A stretch of 64,000 nucleotides of DNA from Planococcus citri (taxonomy: Eukaryota > Arthropoda > Insecta > Hemiptera > Pseudococcidae), in the NCBI RefSeq assembly GCF_950023065.1, contig NC_088679.1, forward strand, positions 65,906,001 to 65,970,000. Reading direction: 5' to 3'. The position numbers were made by a program, and so were the translations under genes. Under the pieces are notes generated by a model. The model was not told the DNA's origin, did not search any database, and worked only from the letters and a program-made list of their open reading frames with translations. Shown here piece by piece: positions 37,318 through 49,903 of this stretch (within the stretch, counting starts at the first letter, position 1; every line of letters begins with the position of its first letter).

Positions 37318-40300
37318 GTCAATTTGTATCATAAGAATTTGTAGAAAACACGATCCTTAATGAGTAAGTCAATTGTTTTTGATTTTGAGCAAAAGTTGAC
37401 TCCGAAAATAAAGTCCAGACCTTCGATTTAGCTCAATTTTCTTCACAAGATCCCTTCGATGGTATAATAAAAAATTAAAAAAACTCGTACATGATGAAAA
37501 ATTTCTGCAAATCAGTCAAACTGAAAGCTCCTGGAATCTTTTCCACGTACTACTTTTTCAAAGGTCGGTATCCTTTGATTTCTCAAAGGAAAATTCCTGT
37601 TTCGAAGAAGTTGATTCTAAATATGTACATACATTTTTTTTCAACTAAGAATTTTAGAAACAATTTTAACCACGTTCTACTTTCAATTTTTTTTTCAAAT
37701 TTCATGAAATTTCAACAATTTTACTCATCTTAACAATGTATTTTTTTTTAAAAGCAATCCTTCCAAGCAATTAAAATCATTTTCGTTCACCGTGGTATTC
37801 TTCGAGAAACTTTGTATTAAAAAATATCTCAATTATTTTCCCGCAGAAAATTTCTAATAAAAATTTTCCTCGCGAAAAAATTACAAACGAAAACAAAAAA
37901 AAAATAATTCTCTCTCCGACTTTTTTTTCAACTCACTTTTTTCCAACACTGCTTAACCCCCCTCCTCCTTCTACTCGGAGAAAATTGTGTTTTCGCCGGT
38001 AAGCCGATTAATTAAAAATCATTTAAACGTAATTAGAAAGTTTCATCAACGGTGATTCGAAACAAAAGAAGGAAAAAACCCTTTTAAAAATCTCTAAAAT
38101 ACGAAATTTATGGCTGGAATACCACGATACAATGTGAGAGAAACCTTACAATATATAAACCAAGTATTGCCCGTTGCCGTTCGTTCGTTGACGTATCCTC
38201 GAATAATTTTCCATTCAAAATTCGCCAAGCTATAAGTACGAGTGTTGTACGATGAGAAAAAAAAATTTTCATTAAATTTTTAACTCGGTAGTGCACACGA
38301 ATGGAAATTTATCGATTTTTCCGCTTCTCGTACTAAAGAATGAGTGAGAGAAAACTCGAAACTCGTGCAAAATTACACCCTCCATACGTCGTATTTCCTC
38401 CTTTGCTCTGTGTAATCCAGCACCCACGTCGCCCACGTGCTCGTTGATTTAGCCACGCTGCTTTAAAAGAACCAAGTAGTAAGCTTTAAAAAAATAAGGA
38501 AAGAGAGATACCTACCTACCGAAAGTAGAAAGTAAAAATAGCGAAAACTTAGAACATCATTTTTGCATTTCTTATAATCATTAACGAAAAACAGGAAAAA
38601 CATCCTCTCTGTATTTTTCCTGCTTTGCGTAAGTATATAGAAGAATAGACCGAACAGAGAGAGAAAGGGAAAAAAACAGACAATCGAGAGGGAAAGTACA
38701 ACAACCAACGTAGTATATACTAAAACAGCGCGAAACAAAAACAAGTATATATTTTCTTATAATCTGTGAAGCTCTTTCGACCTTTTCAGATGATGGAACG
38801 GATTGAAAATTGTCCAAAGTACTCAGATACTTAGCAACTCGGTTTCGTGTCGAGTACTTTAAAACATTGTAAGTGTCCACTTGGCCGATCGCGGTTAGAA
38901 CAAAAATTGATTTTCGTTTCGCCTTGAAACTCGTGCCAGTTCGTAGTTTACCTACCTATAGCACTGTGCTATCCTCTCTCAAGTGTATACATAAGAGGGT
39001 TAATTAAAAAATTTACAAATTTCCTAATACCTGATCGACCTCGATAAGGTAAATTGTAGCCTTTACAGTGTTGGAAAGTTGGAAAATTATATAAGAATTA
39101 CGTGTCGTTTCGGCAAACCAAAAAGGTCGCCGGTGTCGTTTAAGTGAGAAAGTTGAAAGGTGCGTTGTACATTTTTTATGACATTTGTGTACGTTTTCGT
39201 CGATACGCTACGTGTACCTCCCCCTTCCCCTTTCGCGCCATCGCTCGCTAGAATGCTTCAAAATCAACCTATATGAATTATAAATTAGCTTCGATTCTTT
39301 CCCAAATAACCCATCATTAATGTTTCTCTTTCGAGTATTTATATAAGTGAAATTATTTATCGGATTTTAAACTAGAACGTACACATATAGTGCCCGTCTG
39401 CGTTCGAAGAATGTTCACCAAATGAACTTTGACCAATATTCCGCGGATATTATGATGGACTAATGGTTTATTGGTTTAGTGTCGTTTCGTATTGTGTGTT
39501 TTTTTACAGTGTGTGTGTTTGTGTGCTCTTTTTGTTTTCGAACCCTTTAGATACCTATATACATAACTAACCTCGTGAAAAATTGACTTACCCACCGAGT
39601 ATAATACCTATACTTTATACCGTCCTACTGTCACGATATGAAATTTTAATAAATAACTTTTTCACTACATGATTTTTTAAAAATTGGCTCGGTGATTCGT
39701 ATACCTTCGTAAGTTCGAGATGAGGAAATATTGAAAATTAGGAAATTTCCTGGGAAACTAGAAAGTTGAAAAAATCAGTTATTGAAAACTTTTCGTAAAA
39801 ATTTCCTCCTACAAAGTTTATTTTTGAAAACTTTGCCTACGAGGAACAAAAATTCATCGAAGTTGAGATTTTTCATAGGTCATCAAAAATTCTCCAATAC
39901 AAAGGTATGCTGAAAATAGTGTCAAGAATTTTTATGCGGAATTATCGAGGAGGGAGGGGGATGAAACTAAGAACGTTTTTCAAATTTAAATATTTCAGCT
40001 TTAAAATGAGATGATTTTAGAGGTTCATCGAACCAAAACACTGGATGGATCGAGAAATATGTGAATATCTGCAGGAAAAATGGAGGAGGGAGTTGGGGTT
40101 TTCTACTTCTCACAATTTGATTCAGTATATTATTTTTCCCATCTCGAAGGTTTCATTTTGCTGATATAAATATTCACCTCCAATCCATTTGCATTTTAAG
40201 CCTCCTTCCCTTCTGCCTTTCGTAGACATCTCCCTCGAAAAGACCTGGGAAAGGTGCCTACCTCAGATTTTGCTCGAAATGTTTTGTAGGTAATGGTTTC

Positions 40301-40449
40301 ATTTCAATTATTAGGATATTACAAAATTATCATCATTGGCTCTTCCAACCAGATGATGTGGGGATTGTTTTTTACCAGCTGTTGCAGATTTCAATGTATT
40401 TTTGATGACTCTTGGATGACCTCTTTTTAATAATGACATAAGCTTGAAA
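37318..40449. other. Gene-free stretch
   Basis: AT-rich DNA; no gene, RNA or defined repeat recognised. Opposing open frames near 38463-38880 overlap each other and have no family signal. Confidence 0.4.
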
Positions 40450-42670
40450 TTTAACATGAATTTATGCTTTTTATAAAAATTTTCGCGCTGATCGAAGGGA
40501 AAATGATGAAAAAATCTATCGAATTGGCATTTTCCACAATTTCAGAGTTTGATGACGTCATTATCGATAAAATTCCGTCAATTTTTGGTAACTTTCGAGT
40601 GATTTATATACTTAATCGTTTTACACTGTTCATGATACTTTATGTGATTTTTTCACGATTTCATTTCATTTTGATTATATTTAATCAATTTTTCGTAATG
40701 TTTCAACTTTTTTTTTCATAATTAAGCGTTTTAGCGATATTTTGCTCAATTTTTGGTCAATTAAGCTATTTTTATGGCATTTCAATACTGTAAGTTACAA
40801 ACAAGAATAAATGGTGGATATGAAAAAAAAATTCAATTATTATTAACCAATTTTTGCTAAATTTTGCACAATTATAGACTGATTTTATTCTACCTATCTA
40901 TTTATGGTAAATTTTAATATCTAGGAGGTTAATTTTACAATTTCTATCATAGGTCTACAATTTTACATTTTGTATTTTTTTTTCACAAATTAATTATCAT
41001 TCAATTTTTTGAGGTTGATTAACTTTTTGAAATTTTCAATAATCAAAATTAAGTTTTGTAACTTTGAGTGATTTTACACTAATTGCACTTACATGTACAC
41101 TAATAACATACCATTTTTTAATACTTATTAATGAAATTATGAAGAAACTCGAAGAAAAATACCCAAAAATCGTTCAAAAATTCACTTAAGCTGAAGTCTC
41201 TCTAAAATTCCTAAAAATTGGTCCAAAATCCAAAAATATCATTGTAATTATTGGTAAAAAATTTTAAAGGTTATTTTAGAGTTGCCCAGAAATGAAAAAA
41301 TATCCAAAAAATTCTACGTAAAAAAAAACAAAAGCGAAAAAAATTCACAAAATCGTCTAAACATTTTTCAGAAATTGATTGTACGAGTACTAGTAAGCTA
41401 ATAAGTTGTAAATTCTTTCAAAATCTTTTGAGAATTTCCAAAAAATGGAGAAAAATGTGCAAAAATTATAATGAATTTATCGGAAAATATTTTCAAAAAA
41501 TCGCTCAAAAATTCGCTTTAAATACCAAAAACCTCCGTAAAATTCCTGTGAATTGATTCAAATATTCGATTTATAAAAATCTCATTTTGCTGATTGAAAA
41601 AAAAACCAAGTATTCAACTTCATTTTAAAATCGTCCAAAAGATGATAATATTTTAAGAATTATTGTTTATAAATTTTTGAGAATCCGTTTGAGATCATTC
41701 AAAAATCCATTCTAAATATTAAAAAAAAAAAAAAACAACGCGAAAAAATGCCTAAAATCTTCTAAAAATTCTCCAGAAAATGGTGGTAGGTAAAAAAGTG
41801 TAAATTTTCTTGGTGAAAATGTGCAAAACTAACGAAAATGTGCTCCACTTTGGACACATTTCATAAAATCAAAAGGAAATTGATCGGAAACCATTCAAAA
41901 ACTCACTGAAAAAAAACCTCTTCAAACTTGAAAATTGATGCAAATTCTGAAAATAGGAACCAATTATTCTCAACTAATTAAAACGTTGATTCAAAATCGA
42001 AAAAATCTTGAAAAATGTTCTAATTCTCCACTCTTTAGAAATTCATTCAAAGTTCAAAATTCTTTCAAAATTCTTTGGAAAATCATAGAAAATAAATAAA
42101 AACATTCAACATTTTTTAAAGTATAATGCTGGATGGCATTTTTATAAAACTATGAAAAAATTCATCGAAAACATCCAAAAATCGTTCAAAAACTCAAAAG
42201 CCTAAAAACCCTATTTTAATGGCAAAAAACCATTCAACATTATTTTAAAATCATGTAGAACATAAATAAAACGCTCAAAAATCAAATTTAAATAAACAAA
42301 TAATTATCCTGATGGGGGGGGGGTGTTTGTTCAAAAAATTGATAGAAAATAATGAAGTAATCCCCGAATTCCTCAGAGTCCCACCTATAGTCACAAAAAA
42401 AATCAATACAAAATGTATGCAAAACTATTCAGGAATCAACTCAGGATAAAAAAATATTTCCATGAAAAAACCATCCAAAATTATTTTAAAAAATCACAGT
42501 CTGAAAGCCTCCCCAAATCTCCACAGAAAATCCAGTCATGCATCTTCAAAAATCGTTCAATAACCGATCCAAAATTGAAAAACATTCTCAAATCGTTAGA
42601 AAATCCATTCAACATCTTGAAATCGTTCAAAAATCCATTATTCAAGGATGGAAAATTCGCCTAAGACTGT
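40450..42670. other. Low-complexity AAAAATCGTTCAAAAATTC-like DNA
   Basis: Degenerate A-rich words (AAAATCGTTCAAAAA, TTCAAAATTCTTTCAAAATTC) recur without a fixed period. A G10 tract lies at 42314-42323. No coding signal. Confidence 0.5.
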
Positions 42671-45600
42671 TTATGAATCAGATATCTATTAAATAATCTA
42701 CAAATGAAAAATTTTCCCTAGATCACTAACAAAATTTACAAGAAAAGTTATCATTTTTTAAACTACTCGTATTGGCTCAGCTGATTGATAGATGAATAAG
42801 AATGACTTGATTTCATAATATTCAAAAAAAAAAATCCAAAATATGGTAGGTGTTTTTTTTTTTTTTTTTTTTGGAAGATCTCTCACCACTCGCATCGATT
42901 AATGACCACCTCACATATTACGAATAGTAATAACTTGAAAAATAAAACAAAACTCACCAGTTCTGCAAGCATCAGACTCATTTAATATTATGCTAACTAT
43001 ATGAAATTCTCATAAAACTAAAAACCCCTCTTAACTTACTCAACAAACCTCTACCTACTCCTCTTCATTACAACATTCGCCAAGAAAAAAAAATTCCAAC
43101 GTCGCGCCGTCATTCATCCTCAAATCCATCGGCAACAAATGAAAAACCAGAAGCAAAATTAATACACCATTTTGTCGTCTATACGCACGAATTGGCTTAC
43201 GAGTATTTCGTAGAAAAATCCATCTCATCTGCACACGCTACATTGTACATTGTCACATCATCCTTAGGCTTTGTTTTTTTTTTTCTTTCCTCGCCCGTCG
43301 ATCAGTCATTTGTACTCATTAAAACTCTTAGCAGTAACAAAACGTAACTTTTACTCGGCAGCTTTGGTATTTCTTGATAAATTAAGTGGTTATCTCTAAC
43401 AATAGCATTGTTGCTGTCGAGTTGACATTTTTTATACGACTAATAATCCTCGGCACGAATCCAAAACGTCAATTTTTCGAGCATCTATAACCGTGAACTT
43501 TTTAACCCATCGTTGTCGAGTCCATTACTCAAAAAAATTGTAAATTTTGCGCGTAGATACGTTTGTATGTATGTATGTACGAAATTTTGCCTTATCATTA
43601 ATCTCGTCTTTGCTCGTCGAGAAATTAAACGTGTTGAAATCGTAATCATTTTTGGGTACGATGAGCTGAAAACTAATAATAATTTGTTGGGTGGACGTTT
43701 AGTGTGGAATGAGAATTTTTCTATTGTTGTGACTGCAGGCGAGATTTATGTCTACGTTGTAAATTTACAAATTGTGATATAAAGATTCGAAAAAATGTAA
43801 TTTTTTGAAAACTGTAGGCGCCATTTCGTCATCTCAATCATTGTGAAAAAATTAGGAGGGGGGAGATGGAATTTTAACTGTTAGGCAAAACTCTGGTAAG
43901 AAAATATTTTTGAAAACTTTCAAAATATTGATCTCTAAAAAAATGTTGGACTCGAAAATTTTCCCCCACCCTACCCCCTTGCCCACAATGGCGAAAAATC
44001 TTTTTTTTCAGGGGAAAAATCATACTTCAACAAGTTTTGGATGAAAAATTTTGATACCACTCAAAGTATATGGAAGAGACATGAGTCTTATCACGTGAAT
44101 TTTTTCAACAATTTTTAGCCCTCTGGGGGGGGGGAGATACTGGCTACAGAAAATTTGAAACCTCCTCATCTCCAAATCTAATTTCGACACATGAAATTAT
44201 TCTTCTTCTAAAAATACCCACGTTTCGATGAGTACAATTTTTGGAAATTTTTGGTTTTTCCTTCAGGTGGGTCATTTTTGAAAACTCAAAAAACTCTCAA
44301 AAATGTGTTTTTTTGAGTCAAGGCATCGCCAAAATAGCCTTACTTCCGGATATGTAGTTCTGAAATTTTGAATAAAGACCTCTAAAAGCAGCAGAAAACG
44401 AGACAACTTCTTGAAAGCCTCATTTTGGGCCCATGAACACCCCCTCCCCCAATTTTGGGGCAAAAGAAGATGGGCAATATGGGTATCGTTATCATATGAA
44501 TTGAACCCCCTGAACTCGAATATGAAGTTAGATTTACAATTGGACACCCCTAAAGGCCATATTTGGGGAGGGGTTTCCCTAAAATTCAATTTTTTGTGAA
44601 AAATGCTTCAATCCAGCGCCAACCAGGGTTTAAAAGCTCATGTTTTTCGATTTTTTGCAATTTTTTCCCCAATAACTTCCGAGGGGGGGATTAGGCACCT
44701 GAAAGAACCATGAAATTGTAATTTTGATACCTCAAACGTAGCATTTTACATCTTGAAAAATGTATCCCTTCTTGATCCTCGTATCTTTATAAATTTCTAC
44801 CATCGAAATACGAGGCGTCCACTTTTGTCCCAATTATACGAGTACATTTCCCGAATCTCGAAATTCTAAATGCACACAAAGAAAATAAAAGAAAAGCACA
44901 TCAACGACTCCAAAATATAGCTACACGTTGTTTTGGTAAAAAAAAAAGAAAAAAAATAGCAGCATCTCTCTAACAAAAATTAAGTAGGTAGGTATCACTG
45001 AAGCACACAACCAGTATAGCTGATTATGTGGGATTTTTTCATCACATTTCCTCATTCTAATTATTATACCCGTTCGCAAATGAAAGAATAATTCGATAAT
45101 ACGATACTCGTAAAAATTATACGAGTACCTAGCACTTTACACTGCACAGCTTCTCTTGAAAATTATACCAAAAGCAGCATACGAGAACGAGGAAAAGGGC
45201 ACCGATATGATTCGGTATATAAAATGGTACAATTATTCGAATCTCGTTCTAATAACCCGTTTTATCTGTTCTACTCGAGTTTTTTCTCCTTCGCAAAAGA
45301 TTCGTTTTCGTTGTGCTTGAATCGGTTGTAAAAGTTGAGTGTGTTGAGAAGAGCATACTCTTGACTGTTCGCAGCTAGCTTCGGGTACTACATTAACGTA
45401 GAGCGATCTTTTTCGACATTTTTATGTACTTTTGCGAGTAGAGAAATTCATACTGGGAGGGGGAAAATTTCAATTTAAATTAATCCTTAGCCTTTGGGAA
45501 TGTTTAAAAATGGTAAAAAGCTGCGAAACGGTTTGCATTGTGTGAGATAGGATAAGATCGTGGGATTGTGTCAGTTGTTGGCCTGTGTATAGTGTGTGAA

Positions 45601-46976
45601 GTCCTCTAACACCACAACATGAAGAGGTAGCTTCGTTTAAATAAATAGCCACGGCAATAGTATAATGGTAATGGTGCGTTGGTCATTGGTGTGTGTCGTA
45701 GTCGAGTACAGCTAGGTACGAGTACGTGTGCCTTATTATGACACGTGTTGGTACCACCACTACTTGTTTCTTTTGTTGATGACACTCTCCCCTATATACT
45801 CGTATTTGATAATTAAATAGTTTTCATTTTGTCATTCATTCGTTCGTTCGTCCATGTGCAAATATTAATCGCTGCTATAGCGACTCTTGCCCCCCTCTCA
45901 ACCCTACCTTCCTCATTCACGACAACGATATTCGATTTTTTCAACATTAACGACGGATTTTTAAAAGGATTAAATAATTCATAACGCCAGAAACAGGGTG
46001 CAAATTATCAGTTGTTAGATACTCGATGCAGATTCTTATTTTTTTTTTTTTTTTGGTGGGGGGAGAAGGGTTTCTTTTTCCTATCTAAATTATTGGCTTA
46101 ATATTCGTAATGATTTGTTGTTGAGCTCATTGTCAACGCGACTTGAAAAATATTTCAATTTCTTTCTATTTAAGTAAGGCAAAACACTGCAACGAACTCA
46201 AACCACCGAATATAAGTCTTAATTACGAAACTGTAAAGGATCCAGTTTTAATATTGTTTTTATTACCTCATTTTTCAACGTATTAAAAAGACGCCAACTA
46301 GCGTATAAATATAATATTTATGGTTATTACGAGCCGAAAGCGCCAAAGAATAGGAAAATCGTGTGCCAAGGATGCATAGTCCGGCCAAAAGAGCCGAATT
46401 TGCCACTAAAATATTGTTAAATTGGAAAAATATGTTTTTTGAGGCAGTGGCGATGAAGGTGTAAAAACAATAATTGAAGACGGAAAATGTTCACGTGTTT
46501 CGAAAAGAAAAATTTCTTCGGTCTAGATATAGAATGACTGAAAGTTGATGAAATGTTGCGGAATTTGAGTAATTGGCTATATTGTATCTCAAAGAACTGC
46601 AGCTTGAAATGAAGAAAAATTGCAAAAAATTTGTTAGGTACCTATAAATATCCACAAAATGAAATTAAGTTTTGCAAAAATTTTATTATGGCATCATAAA
46701 AACTGTTGAATTGACTCTAGAATCATCAACGGTCCCCAAAAAATTGAGAATTTTGGCAAAAATTGCCTTCGTTAGAATGCCATAAAAATCATTGAAAATC
46801 ATCAAAATTTAAAACAAAACCCAAAAAAATTGCTGAACTAGATTTAAAATCCTCCCTCCTCCCCCCCAAAACGATCACCCATCATTTTTTTACAACAAAG
46901 AGAGTACAATCTTACATGATTAATCATAAATTAGTACTAGTTTTTAGGAGAAAATTTAACTAAGGGGGGGGGGGTG
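42671..46976. other. Gene-free stretch
   Basis: No gene recognised. Contains poly-T near 42850, a G10 tract at 44125-44134, a G11 tract at 46964-46974, and several TACGAGTA/TACTCGTA words (44839, 45105, 45118, 45718, 45800). The 43800-44780 part has the AT-rich, G/C-tract style of the foldback families, but I could not pair its ends. Confidence 0.4.
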
Positions 46977-47515
46977 TATGCTCTCGATAACTTGAAACTC
47001 TTTAACTCAAAAACCTCTATTAGCCGAACCAACCTCCATTCCCCTTGAAATCTCCGTAACACTCAATGTTAATTTTACTCGGATAAGTTGAAATTGACTA
47101 CACAAACCAGTTGTAACTCGAAGCTCAACTTTGCTGAAAATAGCGAGAAAGCCTCTATAAGTCATATGTTGTCAGGCGTTTGCCTCTATAACTCGAATGA
47201 TTTAAATTCATACTTCTATCTTTTATGCACTTACATATTGCAGTTGTAACTCAAAGCTAAACTTTGCTGAAAATAGTGAGAAAGTCTCTATAAGTCATAC
47301 TTTGTCGGGCGTTTGCCTCTATAACTTAAATATTTCAACTCATACTTCTATCATTTATGCACTTACATATCGCTCAATTCTTTCATTTCATAGGACCTCT
47401 ATAACTCAAACACTCTCAAAATCTAACCTGCATAACTCAAAACTGATTACTTTGAAAACCCCTATACGCCGAATGAATGACCATTCCCCTTGGATTTTGA
47501 GTTATCGAGAGCATA
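46977..47515. repeat. Element-like repeat with 16-bp inverted ends and an internal 133-bp tandem duplication
   Basis: TATGCTCTCGATAACT at 46977 is matched inverted by AGTTATCGAGAGCATA ending at 47515. Inside, a unit of about 133 bp starting CAGTTGTAACTCRAAGCT (47108 and 47242) occurs twice in tandem. The phrase CTCTATAACTCRAA recurs throughout. It lies immediately beyond the 3' end of the jockey fragment. There is no coding capacity. Mobile origin is inference. Confidence 0.6.
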
Positions 47516-47539
47516 CTGCACAAGTAGTTCTATAACTAT

Positions 47540-48750
47540 AATCCCAAGGCTTGCTTCTCCAAAGCCTCCGAGGGCCATGAGCATCTGGATTGCTTCTGTG
47601 TTGATGTGGCTGTGTAGGCGCTTCTCATGGGCATCCACATAATATTCATATACTTCATCCACATAGGGAATGCTCAAATCTGCATGGACGTCATCATTAC
47701 ATTGAGAATCTACATTACATACATTCACAATCATTCTCAGTATGACATTTTGCCTTCTCTGTATCACCTGGCGATTAGACCTTTTTGCACAGCCCCATAG
47801 CACCAGACCATACATCCAGATGGGTCGGGCAATCTGCTTGTAGAGCAGGATTTTGCTGCTCAGGTCCAGTTCCGAGTGCCTTCCAATTAGCCAATATAGT
47901 TGCCACACCTTTTTCTTCATCTGGTTAGACTTCATTTTCACATGGACCTTCCATGATAATCTGGAGTCCAAGTGCATTTCCAGGTATTTAGCTGAGTCAG
48001 CCTGTGGTATTGGCTCGCCTGCGAGATAAACCCTCATCAAGCTGTTGACATGATGAAGAGTGAAGAGCACGTGCCTTGACTTTTGATTATTCAGAGCAAT
48101 CTTCCACTTTCTTGTCCAATTGTAGATTTTTTCTGCGCTAGGTGGTGTAGTGGGTTGAGCCACAGCTTTCTGAACAAGAGGTCGTGGGTTCAAATCCCGC
48201 TAGAGACGCAGGTGTTAATGTGTAATGTATACATCGTAGTGCATTTAACATCTATTACACGTTAAGCTCCAAGCACCAGAAATGCACGCAATCTGTTGCT
48301 GGTATCAAAAAGCTGTAACTGGTTTAAGCACCTATAGGTAGCAGTTATTACTGAACTCAGGGTTGTAAAAACCTGGCTAGCAATGTATGAGCTACTTTGT
48401 ATATAGCGTAGAAAGCAATGGGAAACTACTACTTGAAAGCTCAAAACAACGTCGATTCCCCAGAATAATCACAGTGGCATAGGCATTCGCCTCACCCTGA
48501 TAGGGTACCACAAAAATGCGATTTCCAACGTCCTGTAAAGGACAAGGAACCACAACGACAGCGAGATTTTTTCTAGTGACTTTTGCAGTAAGTTGTTGGC
48601 ACTGCTCTGGTCTCTGCTCACAGCCAAGACCGCAGTATCGTCTGCAAACGTTCCTGTGGTAGTATGTAGTATCATCAGTAGGGAGATCTTGAGTATATAG
48701 CAGGTATAGGAGGAGGCAGAGTACACTACTTTGCGGTAGATCACCCATCA
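47540..48750 (-). pseudogene. Jockey-type reverse transcriptase C-terminal fragment, split by a SINE-like insertion
   Basis: On the - strand the fragment starts near 48750 with LPQSSVLCLLLYLLY, then TQDLPTDDTT, a 7-bp tandem duplication causing a frameshift, then GTFADDTAVLAV (FADD codons at 48637-48648) and LLQKSLEKI. After the 429-bp insertion (48135-48563) it resumes YNWTRKWKIALNNQKS, AKYLEMHLDSRLSWKVHV, VWQLYWLIGRHSELDLSSK, ARPIWMYGLVLWGCAKRSNR and DLSIPYVDEVYEYYVDAHEK, ending near 47540. This order and wording match the palm/thumb and C-terminal region of jockey-clade ORF2. The endonuclease and most of the fingers are missing. It is non-functional. Confidence 0.9.
48135..48563 (+). mobile_element. 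429-bp tRNA-derived SINE-like insertion
   Basis: Flanked by an 11-bp perfect direct repeat, AGATTTTTTCT (48124-48134 and 48564-48574). Removing the element and one copy restores the interrupted jockey frame (LEKI then YNWTRKW on the - strand). The 5' head has an A box TGGTGTAGTGG (48143-48153) and a B box GGTTCAAATCC (48187-48197) at tRNA-like spacing, with AGGTCGTGGGTTCAAATCCC as a T-arm-like stretch. The body (about 48215-48563) matches no family I recognise and has no A-rich or simple-repeat tail. Transcription by Pol III and mobilisation by a LINE are inferred from family knowledge. Confidence 0.88.
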
Positions 48751-49176
48751 TCAAAATAAAATTGAAGATGTTGAGAAAATTGAATAAAGTAGGTAATTAA
48801 ACTTGCCAGAGTTAAATTCAACATAAAATTGCAAAAATCTTGCTAAAACTTTTTGAAGTGATACAAAATGGTTGGAAAAACCAAAAATGAATAAAATGTG
48901 CTGTATTTTGGGTAGAAAAAAAAATGATAATTCAAAATGCCTGAAATGACATCAAAACAAAACACTGTAAAATTACCAAAATATGATGAAAATGAAATAT
49001 AGGGTATAAGTAATTTTTAAAAATTTATACGGAGAATCATTAAGAATTGTAAAATTTCCATAAAAATCTTCTAAATGTCTCCAGTAATTGAAAAAATTTC
49101 TTTGAAAATGAGCAAAATTCAGCAAAAATGGAAAAATATGACAAAATTTGAGAAAAACCCTATTATAGTAATTGTT
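48751..49176. other. AT-rich low-complexity stretch
   Basis: Degenerate CAAAAATTG/TGAAAAT words between two retrotransposon fragments. No gene. Confidence 0.45.
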
Positions 49177-49560
49177 GAATGAATGAATGAATGAAATAAT
49201 TTATTTAAAGACACTTCAGCATCATAGGCTTTTTTGCGTCCACAATACATTACACTATATGGACCATCAGGCAATAAATTAACAAGGCAAATAAACAAAC
49301 GAATCAAGCACAAATAGCATAACAAGTAAAAAATAAAATAACATTGAAAAAATAAAGTTTTAGAGAAGGTCATAGATTCCAGTATGTTTCAAAAAAGTGA
49401 AAAATGCCTGACAAATATCTTCATCATCTTTGTACACATCTTCGTAGGTAAGCTCTCCTAGGGTCTGCTCTCTGTCATTCTCATATTTGCTACATTGGTT
49501 TATTAAGTGCATGATGGTGTAGTAATTGTTTGGATCATTGAGAATTGCCAAATATTGTCA
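49177..49560 (-). mobile_element. 3' terminus of another non-LTR retrotransposon with (ATTC)n tail
   Basis: On the - strand an open C-terminus reads IMHLINQCSKYENDREQTLG, then ...FFTFLKHTGIYDLL and a stop near 49376. This is the H-x-x-x-x-C plus terminal FLxxTGxxxxL pattern often seen at the C-end of non-LTR ORF2 proteins. About 180 nt of 3'UTR follow and then CATTCATTCATTCATTCA (49177-49194 on +), a tetranucleotide tail. It is severely 5' truncated. It is a separate family from the neighbouring jockey piece, judging by tail and C-terminus. Confidence 0.75.
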
Positions 49561-49903
49561 AAATGCAAAAAAAAATTGCTCAAAAATACTGAAGAATTAT
49601 CTAGCTAACATTGCTTTTAAAAAATTGCCAGAAATAAACTCAAAACACACCTTGGAAAATCACCGTAAAGGGTATGATTCTCTCTCCAGCTAATGTTTTA
49701 AAATCAGAACCATCCCATACAAAAAAATTTTTAAGAAGCCGCCTTAAGGGTTATAATTCTTCATCTAGCTGACGTCGTTTTTCAAAAACAATCCTAAAAA
49801 TAGGCATTTTAAAAACTGCTTTAAGGATTGTAATTTTTTTTCTTTCAACGTCGTTTTTTTCTTGTTTTTCAGTTTCAAATTTTATTTATTATTTTTTTAA
49901 AAA
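49561..49903. other. AT-rich stretch
   Basis: Small repeated words (TAAGGGTTATAATTCTTCATCTAGC-like near 49670 and 49746, shown only in part). Nothing else recognised. Confidence 0.4.

Noticed and set aside
44255..44275. TTTTTCCTTCAG followed by GTGGGT
   Set aside because: A second ratchet-like juxtaposition, but with a weaker donor and inside a repeat-like block; not strong enough to list.
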